Source of the DNA: Lacrimispora amygdalina
GTDB taxonomy: Bacteria > Bacillota > Clostridia > Lachnospirales > Lachnospiraceae
Assembly: GCF_003432035.1 (NCBI RefSeq)
Contig: NZ_QOHO01000026.1
Span: forward strand, 32,619-96,618
Direction: 5' to 3'
DNA length: 64,000 bases
In this document: piece by piece, positions 1 to 9,779 of the stretch
Numbering within the stretch: position 1 is the stretch's first letter
How the letters are laid out: each line of letters begins with the position of its first letter
Program-made: the position numbers and the translations under genes
The notes under the pieces: generated by a model
Told to the model about the DNA's origin: nothing
What the model saw: the letters and a program-made list of their open reading frames with translations, nothing else
The model's database searches: none

Positions 1-1107
1 TGTTTTGATATGGAGAAAAACAGTGAGGTTGTGTACACCAGAGACTGGCAGGAGGCGAAAAGAGAACTGGAGCGGGGAAAACGGGTGGTTTATTCCCCCT
101 GTCTGTCCGAGCTGGACTTTGACTGCCCTCCTCTTTCCATGAGGCCAGTATTTTGGAACAGCCAGATGGGACCGGGCTGGACAAGAAGCCTTGGACTGGT
201 GGTACAAAGTGATCATCCCCTGTTTTGTAATTTTCCAACTGAGGAATACGGAGGCTGGCAGTGGGAGGAGATTTTAGATCAGGCAAGAGGCTTTCTTCTT
301 GATGAAATGCCAAAAGGACTGACTCCCATCGTTTCAGTGATCGATGATTGGAACAGGAATCTGCCTCTGGGACTGATTTTTGAAGGAAGAGTAAACGCAG
401 GAAGGCTTCTTATTGTCCCGGCATGCCTGGAAGGGGAATTTAAAAAGCGGCCGGCAGCCTGGAGTTTAAAGAAGGCTCTTCTTACCTATGCATCTTCAGA
501 ATTATTCTGCCCGGAAACAGAGCTTAAGCCGGAATGGATTGAGAACCACCTTTTTCCAGATAACAGAATGAGGCTGTTGAATGCCAGTTACAGGGCAGAA
601 CCAGAGGCAGCTGTAATAAATTTCACAGCTCTTGAAGATGAAAACCCAGACCATTCTGTGTGGATAGAAAAAGACAATTACCCGATTTCTGTGGAAATTT
701 TTTTCCGTGAGAGGATTTTGGTATCGGGACTGATTGTTGTACCGGATCAAAAAGACCGGATGCATCAGGGCTGTATAAAAGACTACGTGGTTCATGTGCG
801 GCAGGGAGAAAACTGGGAGGAAACAGCCAGAGGACATTTTGCATCTTCCTTTTTGTCTCAGAAAGCCTGGTTTGATAAAGAATATGATACAGAAGCGATA
901 AAATTTACAGCGCTTTCCGGTTACGCTATGGGGGAACGGCCGGTATGGGAAGAGCGCTCTGATGGCTGGCATTGTATAAAAAAACAGGGCATACCTGCCA
1001 TACAGACAGCCGGATTACATATTATCTGCGATAAAAAGGTAAAAGGAAATGACACGCTTTTCTGGAAACAGTTTCTAAAGAGCAAGACGAAAGAAATTGA
1101 GAATTAA
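1..1107 (+). CDS. C-terminal part of a GH2-like glycosidase with a discoidin-like tail (5' end outside window)
   Basis: The frame is open to the first base of the window, so this is the end of a longer gene; the ATG at 10 is probably an internal methionine. Residues about 20-170 resemble the C-terminal region of large GH2 beta-galactosidase-type enzymes: a PVFWN segment, then DHPLFCNFPTE, a Trp-rich GGWQW and VIDDWNRNLPLG. From about residue 200 a beta-rich stretch ending near KFTALSGYAMG resembles an F5/8-type C (discoidin) carbohydrate-binding module. No catalytic residues lie in the visible part. It ends 12 bases before the AraC-type regulator and heads a rhamnogalacturonan locus, which suggests a galactosidase or related enzyme acting on side chains. 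Family assignment rests on recalled motif similarity only. Confidence 0.6.
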   Translation, partial: CFDMEKNSEVVYTRDWQEAKRELERGKRVVYSPCLSELDFDCPPLSMRPVFWNSQMGPGWTRSLGLVVQSDHPLFCNFPTEEYGGWQWEEILDQARGFLLDEMPKGLTPIVSVIDDWNRNLPLGLIFEGRVNAGRLLIVPACLEGEFKKRPAAWSLKKALLTYASSELFCPETELKPEWIENHLFPDNRMRLLNASYRAEPEAAVINFTALEDENPDHSVWIEKDNYPISVEIFFRERILVSGLIVVPDQKDRMHQGCIKDYVVHVRQGENWEETARGHFASSFLSQKAWFDKEYDTEAIKFTALSGYAMGERPVWEERSDGWHCIKKQGIPAIQTAGLHIICDKKVKGNDTLFWKQFLKSKTKEIEN

Positions 1108-1119
1108 GGAATGGGGAAT

Positions 1120-3303
1120 ATGCGGATTAAAAAAATTATTAGCTCATTAACTTATGAAAAGCAGATATTTGTGAAGCTGCTGGGGCTGGTGACGATACCG
1201 CTCATTGTTATGGGGATTATATCGTGCAATATCTATATTAAGGGAGAGAATTCAAAAAAACAGATGGCTTTAAACTCTTATAGTGATGAGGTTTCGCGGG
1301 AATACGAAAATATTTTGTCCACTTTAAAAGAATACTATATTGAAGCAGTCAGCAAAGATGACATCCACTGGCTGGAACGTCAGGAAGAGCCTCCGTTTTC
1401 CATGTACAGCAATTTAAAACAGGCCCAGAGGATTTTAGAAGGCAATTACTTTATGCGAAGATATATTGCTGACTATGAGTTCATCAATGTAAAGTTTGGC
1501 TGGGTGTTTAATAAATATGGAATGTTTTCATTTGATAAAATGAAGAACCGGCAAGAGACAGAACAATTTTTAAAAGAACAGGAAAATATGCTGTTGTCGG
1601 TGTACTGGCTTAACCGTCCCGGAGCTCTTAGTCCTATGAACGGAAGTATGCGGATGACGGACACCGTGGATTCCTCCGGTCTTCGCCTTGTTATAAAAAA
1701 AGAACAGGGAATTGGCGGATTATCCTGGCTTCTTACCATTAAGATTGATAAAAACCAGCTGAATGAAATGGCTAAGTCCTATAAAATGATGGGGTATGAT
1801 GTTTCAATGATCGGAAGCGGGGAAGTGCTTCTGGAAACCAATCCCACAATGACGAATGTGTATCGAAACAGCGGGAGAGAAGGTTCCGGAGTCTATAAGA
1901 GTGTAAACGGTGATAAATATCATATAAATGTACGGACCGAAGAGATAAGCGGACTAAAATATCTGGTGGGTTATAATACAGCCAACGTAAAAAAGGATGC
2001 CTTCGTATTTATTTTTGCCTCTTTTGCTGTCTTGGCGGGCTTTGCTCTTATCCTGTTTTCCATTCAGCTGACTGCGGCTGCATTTGCCAAGCCTCTTAGA
2101 AGGCTGGAAAAATATGTGGATGACCAGGATCGTCAGATTAAAAAGCTGTTGGTCTCCAATCTAATTGAGGGGGAACTGAATGAGAAAAATATAGAGGAAG
2201 CATTAAAAAAATCGGAAATCATTCCCTTATTTGCATACCGGATGATTGCCATGATCTGCAAAAGTGTTCCGTATGAAGAAGAAAAAATAAAAGAAAAATA
2301 TATGGCAATTCTCTCTGCGCTTCCTAAGGCACTGGAAAACGATATTTTTATTGCTCCTGTATATTACCGGGATAAACTGATATTCATAACCGGGGCACAA
2401 AATGATATGGATGTGGATGCGAAAACAGCTGTGCTTTATAAGGGGCTGAAAGATTATATTGCAGAATCTTATGGCCTTGTCATTGCATCGGGCATCAGCC
2501 AGCCATTTCACAGACTCCATCATGTAAGGCGTGCATACAGTGAATGTGCAGAAGCGCTGTATAATAAATCAAATAAAGCGGACATGAATAATTCCACTTT
2601 GGTCCTGTTTGATGATTATTTAATGAAGAGCCAGGTGGGAAATGTTTACGATATGATTATGGAAAATGAATTGATCCAGTCGATTACAAGCGGCAAGGAA
2701 GAAGAAGCAGCATGCCTGCTGAATGTAATCATTGACCGGATGGAAATTAAAAATGTGGTTGGGATCGAACGTAATTTTTATTTGACAAGGTTATTGACTG
2801 CTATGCTGAATATACCGTCATCTGCCAATATTTCGTTATCTGATGTATTTGACAGTGAACAATATAATATACTCAATTCCATCACTCAGATCTATGATAA
2901 GAAAAAGGTTATTTCAGCAGTGAATGATCAGATTATTAAGCCAATTATCGCCAGGCTGATAAAAAAGGGTCAGGAGGGAGAGGAGTCTGAAATTGTCCGG
3001 CATGCAGTTGCTCTGATTAAAGACAGCAAAGGGAATTTAAGCCTTAATGATTGTGCAGAAAAGCTGTCCTACCATCCCAATTATTTAAGCAAGGTCATTA
3101 AGCGGGAGTTAGGAATTACGTTTACCGATATGGCAATGGAAGAGAAACTGAAGCAGGCAAAATATATGCTTTTGACAACAGAATACTCCGTTGCTGAGAT
3201 TTCTGAAAAACTGACCTATAATAATGTACAAAACTTTATCCGCTTTTTTAAAAATAATGTGGGATTTACCCCTGCGGCATTTCGCAGGGAACACCGTAAG
3301 TGA
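1120..3303 (+). CDS. Membrane-anchored AraC-family transcriptional regulator (YesN/YtdP-like)
   Basis: A 727-residue one-component regulator. A membrane helix near residues 18-40 and a second near 290-315 flank an extracellular sensor of about 250 residues. A cytoplasmic linker follows, and the last 100 residues hold the double helix-turn-helix of AraC proteins (LNDCAEKLSYHPNYLSKVIK, then SVAEISEKL and a closing FTPAAFRREH). The start at 1120 is preferred over the ATG at 1111 because AAGGA at 1106-1110 sits 9 bases before 1120 but directly touches 1111. Regulators of this shape usually sit beside LplABC-type sugar importers and activate them in response to an extracellular glycan fragment. 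The importer follows directly downstream, so RG-I oligosaccharides are the likely signal (inference). Confidence 0.85.
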   Translation: MRIKKIISSLTYEKQIFVKLLGLVTIPLIVMGIISCNIYIKGENSKKQMALNSYSDEVSREYENILSTLKEYYIEAVSKDDIHWLERQEEPPFSMYSNLKQAQRILEGNYFMRRYIADYEFINVKFGWVFNKYGMFSFDKMKNRQETEQFLKEQENMLLSVYWLNRPGALSPMNGSMRMTDTVDSSGLRLVIKKEQGIGGLSWLLTIKIDKNQLNEMAKSYKMMGYDVSMIGSGEVLLETNPTMTNVYRNSGREGSGVYKSVNGDKYHINVRTEEISGLKYLVGYNTANVKKDAFVFIFASFAVLAGFALILFSIQLTAAAFAKPLRRLEKYVDDQDRQIKKLLVSNLIEGELNEKNIEEALKKSEIIPLFAYRMIAMICKSVPYEEEKIKEKYMAILSALPKALENDIFIAPVYYRDKLIFITGAQNDMDVDAKTAVLYKGLKDYIAESYGLVIASGISQPFHRLHHVRRAYSECAEALYNKSNKADMNNSTLVLFDDYLMKSQVGNVYDMIMENELIQSITSGKEEEAACLLNVIIDRMEIKNVVGIERNFYLTRLLTAMLNIPSSANISLSDVFDSEQYNILNSITQIYDKKKVISAVNDQIIKPIIARLIKKGQEGEESEIVRHAVALIKDSKGNLSLNDCAEKLSYHPNYLSKVIKRELGITFTDMAMEEKLKQAKYMLLTTEYSVAEISEKLTYNNVQNFIRFFKNNVGFTPAAFRREHRK

Positions 3304-3331
3304 TGGAAGAAATTGATAATTTCCCTTTATC

Positions 3332-3376
3332 AGCCTCATAAAACCGTTTCATAATGCGGGGTATGGGGCTTTTTTC
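3332..3376 (+). terminator. Probable intrinsic terminator after the AraC gene
   Basis: Arms AGCCTCATA (3332-3340) and TATGGGGCT (3362-3370) pair with one G-U, followed by a run of T (3371-3375). It separates the regulator from the importer genes, which therefore probably have their own promoter between 3380 and 3510. Confidence 0.55.
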
Positions 3377-3527
3377 CTGTTTTAAACCGGTTATAAAATG
3401 ATTATTTACAAATCCCGGTTACAGGATATAAAATGTGCACACACAGCGGTGCCGCAAACTACAAAAACCAGACATAATCACCAATCCAGGTAGATTTATG
3501 AAAAGGGTAAATTGAAAAGGAGAGCAT

Positions 3528-4490
3528 ATGGAAAAGATGCAAAGCAATGCAAGGCCCAGGGCGGGTACATGGAGACATGAACTTTCCGTACATAAGTGGC
3601 TGTATATCATGATTGTACCAGGTGTGATTTATATGCTGGTATTCCGGTATCTTCCCATGGGCGGACTAATCATGGCATTTGAGGATTTCAGCCCTTATAA
3701 CGGCGATTCCATGATTGGTGCGTTTATCCAGAGTCCGTTTGTTGGATTGGATATATTCAAAAAGTTTTTTACAGGCCCGGATTTTTTGAGGGTTCTTAAA
3801 AATACGCTGTCTATTTCTTTTGCCAGTTTGATCTTTTACTTTCCAGCTCCGATTATACTGGCACTATTTTTAAACGAGATAAAGAATGTGGCTTTTAAGC
3901 GTATAACACAGACAATGGTGTACATTCCCCATTTTATTTCCATGGTAATTGTGGCAGCATTGACTGCTCAGCTTTTCAGTACGACAGATGGTCTGGTTTA
4001 CCATGTGCTGGTCCAGATGTTTGGAAGAGCCAATGCGCCGGATATTATGTCAAATCCCGGGCTGTTTGTCCATATGATTGTGGGGCAGAGCATGTGGAAG
4101 GAAACCGGATATGGCACCATTATTTTCCTGGCGGCACTTTCCGGTGTTGATGTCCAGCTTTATGAAGCAGCAGAGGTTGATGGTGCCAACCGATGGCAGA
4201 AAATGTGGCATATTACATTGCCTGCGATCCGGTCTACCATTGTTATTATGCTGATCTTAAAAATCGGTACAATTTTAAATACCAGCTATGAACAGATCTT
4301 TCTGATGCAAAATTCCATGAACCGGTCCGTTTCCGATGTTTTTGATACCTACATCTATACAAAAGGGGTTGTAAACGGGAATTATTCTATGGCAACGGCA
4401 GCAGGTATGTTTAAATCCATCGTCAGTATGATTATGGTTTTAGGAGCAAATAAGCTGGCGAAAGCGTTTGGAGAGTCCGGATTCTATTAA
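3528..4490 (+). CDS. ABC sugar transporter permease, LplB/YteP type
   Basis: A 320-residue polytopic membrane protein of the binding-protein-dependent (MalF/UgpA-like) permease family. The EAA cytoplasmic loop that docks the ATPase is visible as YEAAEVDGANRWQKMWHITLP near residue 215. The N-terminus (YLPMGG and FxDF segments after the first helix) is typical of LplB/YteP, which in Bacillus imports rhamnogalacturonan fragments. An AAAGGAGA site precedes the ATG. It is followed after 15 bases by the partner permease and then the solute-binding lipoprotein. No ATPase gene is present, as is usual for this family, which shares an MsmX-like ATPase encoded elsewhere. Confidence 0.9.
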   Translation: MEKMQSNARPRAGTWRHELSVHKWLYIMIVPGVIYMLVFRYLPMGGLIMAFEDFSPYNGDSMIGAFIQSPFVGLDIFKKFFTGPDFLRVLKNTLSISFASLIFYFPAPIILALFLNEIKNVAFKRITQTMVYIPHFISMVIVAALTAQLFSTTDGLVYHVLVQMFGRANAPDIMSNPGLFVHMIVGQSMWKETGYGTIIFLAALSGVDVQLYEAAEVDGANRWQKMWHITLPAIRSTIVIMLILKIGTILNTSYEQIFLMQNSMNRSVSDVFDTYIYTKGVVNGNYSMATAAGMFKSIVSMIMVLGANKLAKAFGESGFY

Positions 4491-4505
4491 AAAGGAGAAT
4501 GAAAC

Positions 4506-5408
4506 ATGGCAAAAACAAAGCATTTGAAAGTGAAAAGAAGTCCGGGAGATGAACTGATTCAGGGTCTCATCTACCTTTTTATAGGAATATTTGCATTAAT
4601 TACGCTTCTTCCATTTGTTTATATTGTTGCAGGTTCGTTTGCAACAGAAAAGGAACTGACAGAGCGAGCCTTTTTTCTGTTCCCTCATACCATATCCTTT
4701 AATGCGTACCAGTATATATTTAAAACGGGTGATGTGGTAAAAGGATTGTCCAATTCTCTGTTTGTGACAATCCTTGGTGTTTTGATTAATATGTTTCTTT
4801 CCTGCACGCTGGCCTATCCTTTGTCCAGAACGTATTTTAAAGGACGGATTTTCTTTACCAATATGGTTATTATCACCATGCTGTTTTCGGGTGGTATGGT
4901 ACCCACCTACATGCTGGTTTCCAATGTATTGCATTTAAAAAATACATATTGGTCATTATGGCTTCCGGGGGCAGTGAATGCATTCAATATGATAATAATT
5001 AAAAATTATTTTCAGGGACTTCCCGCAGAATTAGAGGAAGCGGCCAGAATGGATGGAGGTAATGATGCACAGATATTTTTGAAAATTATACTTCCTCTTT
5101 CCAAACCGGTCATTGCAAGTGTATCCCTTTTCTATGCAGTCGCTCACTGGAACTCTTACTTTGATGCAATGATGTATATTTCTGATAAGAACAAAGAAGT
5201 AATTCAGATTGTATTAAGACGAATTATTTTTCTGACGTCTTCCGTTGCAACGGAAGGTGGATTTGACTGGGGGCTGTTTGGTATGCCTCCGGAGAAGGCG
5301 GTTAAAATGGCCACAACTGTGGTTGCCACTGTTCCGATCTTAGTGGTATATCCATTTATACAGAAGTACTTTACCCAGGGGGTTATGGTAGGCTCAGTGA
5401 AAGGCTGA
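4506..5408 (+). CDS. ABC sugar transporter permease, LplC/YtcP type
   Basis: A 300-residue permease of the MalG/UgpE-like family, partner of the preceding gene. Six membrane helices are apparent. The EAA loop is LEEAARMDGGNDAQIFLKIILPLS near residue 180, and the C-terminus YPFIQKYFTQGVMVGSVKG is characteristic of YtcP/LplC proteins. AAAGGAGAATGAAAC precedes the start. The close spacing indicates co-transcription with the upstream permease and the lipoprotein downstream. Confidence 0.9.
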   Translation: MAKTKHLKVKRSPGDELIQGLIYLFIGIFALITLLPFVYIVAGSFATEKELTERAFFLFPHTISFNAYQYIFKTGDVVKGLSNSLFVTILGVLINMFLSCTLAYPLSRTYFKGRIFFTNMVIITMLFSGGMVPTYMLVSNVLHLKNTYWSLWLPGAVNAFNMIIIKNYFQGLPAELEEAARMDGGNDAQIFLKIILPLSKPVIASVSLFYAVAHWNSYFDAMMYISDKNKEVIQIVLRRIIFLTSSVATEGGFDWGLFGMPPEKAVKMATTVVATVPILVVYPFIQKYFTQGVMVGSVKG

Positions 5409-5445
5409 GTGCAAAAATTATTATATTTAAAAGGAGAGGTTTAAG

Positions 5446-7008
5446 ATGAAAAAGACATGGAAACGAGCGTTATCGGTATCATTAGCAGGTGCGGTGGCAA
5501 TATCAGTATCTGCCTGCGGCGGTTTTGCGGCATCCTCCCAAAAGGAGGCTGCCAATACAACGGCAGATGGAAAACCAACCATTACTTTCATGGCACCATC
5601 ATTTTATGGTACCGATTTAAAGAATGATAAGTCTGATGAGGTTATTAAAAGATTTGAAGATTACACCGGCACCCATGTGAACTGGCAATGGGAATCCAAT
5701 GATACTTATAAAGAAAAGCTTGGACTTACATTAATGGATAAGGACAATATGCCCATGGTGGTGACTGCTTCCGGAGACTTAACGGCTAATGTGGTGGATG
5801 CAGCAAGAAAGGGTGCATTCTGGGATCTGACACCATATTTGCAGGATAAGGAGAATTATAAAAACCTGTCACAGGCAAATCCGAAAGTGTTGAAGGCATT
5901 GACTGTAGATGGAAAAATCATAGGAATCTACCGGTCCAGGGTGATCGGCCGTTACGGATTTTCTTACCGTACAGACTGGGCAGAGGCGGTAGGTATTACC
6001 GAAGAGCCGAAAACGGTTGAAGATGTATATAATATGCTTTACAAATTTACGTATGACGATCCGGATGGCAATGGAATCAATGATACCTATGGCCTTGAAA
6101 TGACAAAATATACCGGGCCGCTTGATATTATCCAGACATGGTTTGGCTGTGGGAATGAATGGGTAGAAAAAGACGGAAAGCTGGTGCCGGTCCACCAGAC
6201 AGAAGAATACAAAGAAGCTTTAAAGTGGATGAAAAAGATCTATGACGAAGGCCTGATCAGAAAAGACTGGGCTACGGTTGACTCTGGAACCTTTCAGGAT
6301 GGATGTAAGAAAGGGGAAGCAGGTGCGTTTCTTGATGTTATGGATGGTGCTAAGAGAATCTGGTCCTATTATAATATGAACAGTGTGAAATCAGTGACAG
6401 ATCCCTCTAAGAATGCTTCCATGACATTGGTAGGACCAATCAATGACAGAACACTGGCAAACAGCGGCTTTAACGGTTACTATCTGATTACCAGGGCAGG
6501 TGCAAAGACGGAGGAAGAGGTAAAGAACTGTCTGCATTTCCTGGATAAGATGTGTGATGATGAGATGCTTGTACTTGCTGACTACGGTTTAGAAGGAGTT
6601 ACTTACGATTTAAATGAAGCAGGGAAAGTTGTAATAAGACATGAAATGGAGGCACAATATACTCCGTCTGCAGGCTTAAACCAGAGTATTTGTTATATTC
6701 CAAACCGGGAACCGAAATCTCCGGCCCTGGAAAAGGATGAGCCGATGATCGCACAGGATCAGGCATATGAAAGAAATGAAAAGGTAGCCGTTTATAACCC
6801 GGCTCTTGGATACCTGGCCAATTCTGAGGTAAATGCAGAGGTGGGAACAGACATTGAGCAGATTATTGATGATGCCAGAACCCAGTATATCTGCGGACAG
6901 ATTGATGATGAAGGTTTGGAGGCAGCAGCAAAACAGTGGCTGGACCGCGGCGGTGACAGGCTGATAGAGGAGATCAACCAGCTCTATCAGAACGATACGT
7001 CAAAATAA
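5446..7008 (+). CDS. Extracellular solute-binding lipoprotein, LplA/YtcQ type
   Basis: A 520-residue lipoprotein: basic N-terminus, hydrophobic segment and lipobox VSACGG with Cys near residue 24, so it is anchored outside the membrane. The body is a family 1 extracellular solute-binding fold of the large LplA/YtcQ class, with internal DPDGNGINDTYG (a Ca-loop-like stretch common in this class) and a Trp/Tyr-rich C-terminal lobe. It should capture RG-I oligosaccharides for the two permeases just upstream. A strong AAAGGAGAGG site precedes the ATG. The substrate is inferred from the neighbouring lyases. Confidence 0.9.
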   Translation: MKKTWKRALSVSLAGAVAISVSACGGFAASSQKEAANTTADGKPTITFMAPSFYGTDLKNDKSDEVIKRFEDYTGTHVNWQWESNDTYKEKLGLTLMDKDNMPMVVTASGDLTANVVDAARKGAFWDLTPYLQDKENYKNLSQANPKVLKALTVDGKIIGIYRSRVIGRYGFSYRTDWAEAVGITEEPKTVEDVYNMLYKFTYDDPDGNGINDTYGLEMTKYTGPLDIIQTWFGCGNEWVEKDGKLVPVHQTEEYKEALKWMKKIYDEGLIRKDWATVDSGTFQDGCKKGEAGAFLDVMDGAKRIWSYYNMNSVKSVTDPSKNASMTLVGPINDRTLANSGFNGYYLITRAGAKTEEEVKNCLHFLDKMCDDEMLVLADYGLEGVTYDLNEAGKVVIRHEMEAQYTPSAGLNQSICYIPNREPKSPALEKDEPMIAQDQAYERNEKVAVYNPALGYLANSEVNAEVGTDIEQIIDDARTQYICGQIDDEGLEAAAKQWLDRGGDRLIEEINQLYQNDTSK

Positions 7009-7025
7009 TAAAACAGCAATGATAC

Positions 7026-7063
7026 AAAAGGCTTCAGGCGTGTGATAACGGTTGAAGCCTTTT
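7026..7063 (+). terminator. Hairpin between importer and lyase genes
   Basis: Arms AAAAGGCTTCA (7026-7036) and TGAAGCCTTTT (7053-7063) form an 11-bp stem whose 3' side ends in a short T run. With a lyase starting 32 bases later, it is probably a partial terminator or 3'-end stabiliser that lowers expression of the enzymes relative to the binding protein. Confidence 0.6.
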
Positions 7064-7094
7064 ATGCAGCAGGATTTTTAGGAGGCAGATTGAT

Positions 7095-9716
7095 ATGATA
7101 TTACATAGCCTGGGAGACAGAAGGCTGACGGGATATACAACCTGGGGTTGTTTGTGGGAGAAAGGAAGCTGTACCAAAGAAACGGAGTATCAGTTAAAAA
7201 ACAGGCAGAAAGATAATCTTCCGATGCAGAGCCGGATTACAGCCTGGTGGCCCGATGGTTCCGTAAAATGGACCGCTCATACGGCGGATGCCGCCCTTTT
7301 GGGAAAGGAGATTGAAGTCGTGCCCGGACCTCCTTCTCAAGTAAAGCAGAAGATCCAGGTTCTGAAAAAAGACGGTTTTATGGAGATTCTTGCCGGGAGC
7401 ATGAAGGTGAAAATTGCCTGTGACGGCATGAAGCTGATCGATTCTATTTATTTTCATGAAAAAAAGCTTCTTATAAATGGCAGAACAGTATTGCTTTTGG
7501 AGGAACCTTCCGTCTGGAACGGCAATTCTGTCAAAATTAAAAAGGAATATGATTCCAGGATTACCCAACTGTCAGTGGAGGAGGAAGGGGCATTACAGGT
7601 TATTATAAAATATACCGGTTATCACGAATCAGCTGTCGGAGACCAAAAGATTCCGTTTGTCATCCGTATGAAAGTCGGTTTTGACAGCCCGCGTATTGAT
7701 TTTATACATACATTTTTATATGACGGTGATGAAGAGAAAGATTTTTTGAAAGGAATCGGGATTCGCTTTCAATCTCCTTTAGAGGGGAAGATATATAACC
7801 GGCATGTAAAATTCATGGGAGACCATGGCGTGTTCCATGAAAGCATGGCCCAGCTTCTGTCATGGAGGCCGAAGGTTTCACAGGAAATTTATGAAAAGCA
7901 GATCAGGGGAGAAAGGCTGGAGCTTACCGGAAGTGATAAAGAGACAGTGGACACAGTACTCAAAGACATGCCGTTTTGGAGTGAATATGATTTATGCCAG
8001 GACAGTGCAAACCACTTCTGCATCAAAAAGAAAATAAAGGATGAAAACTGCTGCTATCTGGACTGTCTACACGGAAAAAGGACAGAGGGAGCAGCCGCAT
8101 TGGGATCAGAGCATGGCTCGGTATTGTTTTCAATCAGGGATTTTTGGGAAAAGTATCCGTCAGGTTATACGTTCCGGAATCTGGATGGGGATATGGCGGA
8201 GACTGTCATGTGGCTGTGGTCTCCCGGTGCGGAGGCCATGGACTTCCGCCACTATGCAAACCGGGGCTATAACCAGGTATATTACGAGGGATATGATTAT
8301 AAAGGCGCCACACCTTATGGAATCGCCTGTACCAGCGAATGCTCTGTCATGTTATCGGAGGAGATGATTCCAAAAGACCAGGAACTGGCGGAATTTGCTG
8401 AATCAGTGAAACGGCCTGTTCAGTATTTGGGAACCCCGGAATATTATCATGAGAGGAAGGCATTTGGATACTGGTCCCTGCCGCAGCAAAATACGCAGAT
8501 GGAATGCTGGCTGGAGGATCAGCTTGATATGGCCGTTGATTTTTACCGGAATGAAGTGGATCAGAGAAACTGGTATGGGCTGTTTAATTATGGTGATTTC
8601 ATGCATACCTATGACAGGGAGCGCCATCAGTGGCGGTATGATATGGGCGGATATGCCTGGGACAATACGGAACTGGTTCCCACTCTCTGGTTATGGTATG
8701 CATTCATGAGAACAGGCCGGGAAGATATCTTTGTCCTGGCTGAGAAACTGTCAAGACATGCTTCCGAGGTAGATGTGTACCATATGGGCAGATACAAGGG
8801 ACTGGGTTCCCGCCATAATGTCAGGCACTGGGGCTGTCCCTGCAAGGAGGCACGGATTGCCATGGCGGCCCATCACCGGTTTTATTATTATCTGACCGGA
8901 GACCGGCGGATGGAAGATATATTTGAAGAATTAAAGGATAATGAAATAACTTTTTTAAATAAGGACCCCCTGGGTGATTTTTATGACAAGGAGAAAATGG
9001 TTTATCCGGCTCATGCCAGAACCGGGCCGGACTGGTCTTCTCTGTGTGCAAACTGGCTGACTGAGTGGGAGCGGTTTGACAATAAGAAATACAGAGATAA
9101 GATTCTGACGGGAATCCGGGATATTAAAAAGGCGCCGTTAAAGCTGATATCAGGTCCTGATTTTGAATTTAATCCGGCTGATGCCCATCTGCGTTATATC
9201 GGAGAGAGGGCGTCAGGAGGAACCCACCTTCAAATCTGCATGGGAGCACCTGAGGTATGGATGGAATTATCCGACTTAATTGAGGATGAGGAATGGAAGC
9301 GGATGCTGGCGGATTACGGCAGGTTTTATTATCTGCCCCGGCAGCAGCAGATGGAAGAGTCAGACGGCATCATAGGCAGCAGGGAATTCAGTCTTCCTTT
9401 TATGGCGGCCGCTATGGGAGCCTATGGGGCCTGGTATCTGGAAGATCAGGTGCTGGCAGAAAGAACGTGGCGGTATCTCCTCCATGCTTCCATCAGCCAG
9501 GGAAACCATGACGGATTTAAAATTCTTACCGTTTCCAATCAGGGAAATCAAAAAAATCTGAAAGAGATTCCATGGATATCTACGAATTTTACTGCACAGT
9601 GGTGCTTAAATGTGATTGTTGTTCTTGAATTTATCCGCAGTTATCTTCCAAAAACACTGAAGGAAGGGGATGAACTGGTAGAAACCATGCCGGAGGAAAC
9701 GTTCCATAAGGCATAA
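7095..9716 (+). CDS. Exo-rhamnogalacturonan lyase family protein (PcRGLX/YetA-like)
   Basis: An 873-residue protein without a signal peptide, so apparently cytoplasmic. The N-terminal beta domain with RITAWWPDGSVKWTAH (residues about 48-63), the middle super-sandwich and the C-terminal helical part with RHNVRHWGCPCKEARIAMAAHH (about 575-595) match the layout of the PcRGLX/YetA family, which includes a characterised fungal exo-rhamnogalacturonan lyase. Such an enzyme would trim imported RG-I oligosaccharides from one end by beta-elimination. AGGAGG precedes the ATG at 7095. It lies between the importer and the PL11 lyase, in keeping with a shared pathway. The exact activity is not proven by the sequence. 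Confidence 0.8.
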   Translation: MILHSLGDRRLTGYTTWGCLWEKGSCTKETEYQLKNRQKDNLPMQSRITAWWPDGSVKWTAHTADAALLGKEIEVVPGPPSQVKQKIQVLKKDGFMEILAGSMKVKIACDGMKLIDSIYFHEKKLLINGRTVLLLEEPSVWNGNSVKIKKEYDSRITQLSVEEEGALQVIIKYTGYHESAVGDQKIPFVIRMKVGFDSPRIDFIHTFLYDGDEEKDFLKGIGIRFQSPLEGKIYNRHVKFMGDHGVFHESMAQLLSWRPKVSQEIYEKQIRGERLELTGSDKETVDTVLKDMPFWSEYDLCQDSANHFCIKKKIKDENCCYLDCLHGKRTEGAAALGSEHGSVLFSIRDFWEKYPSGYTFRNLDGDMAETVMWLWSPGAEAMDFRHYANRGYNQVYYEGYDYKGATPYGIACTSECSVMLSEEMIPKDQELAEFAESVKRPVQYLGTPEYYHERKAFGYWSLPQQNTQMECWLEDQLDMAVDFYRNEVDQRNWYGLFNYGDFMHTYDRERHQWRYDMGGYAWDNTELVPTLWLWYAFMRTGREDIFVLAEKLSRHASEVDVYHMGRYKGLGSRHNVRHWGCPCKEARIAMAAHHRFYYYLTGDRRMEDIFEELKDNEITFLNKDPLGDFYDKEKMVYPAHARTGPDWSSLCANWLTEWERFDNKKYRDKILTGIRDIKKAPLKLISGPDFEFNPADAHLRYIGERASGGTHLQICMGAPEVWMELSDLIEDEEWKRMLADYGRFYYLPRQQQMEESDGIIGSREFSLPFMAAAMGAYGAWYLEDQVLAERTWRYLLHASISQGNHDGFKILTVSNQGNQKNLKEIPWISTNFTAQWCLNVIVVLEFIRSYLPKTLKEGDELVETMPEETFHKA

Positions 9717-9779
9717 TAAAAGATGATCCGTATCTGCTTATAAAAGAAGCTTTGTTTAGCCAGAAAAATGGAGGGAAAC

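Noticed and set aside
502..972. Minus-strand ORFs opposite the GH2-like gene
   Set aside because: Composition and lack of ribosome sites mark them as antisense shadows; the same applies to antisense ORFs across the PL, gat and lig genes.
1111..3303. ATG 1111 as start of the AraC-type regulator
   Set aside because: The ribosome site AAGGA directly touches it; ATG 1120 has the proper 9-base spacing.
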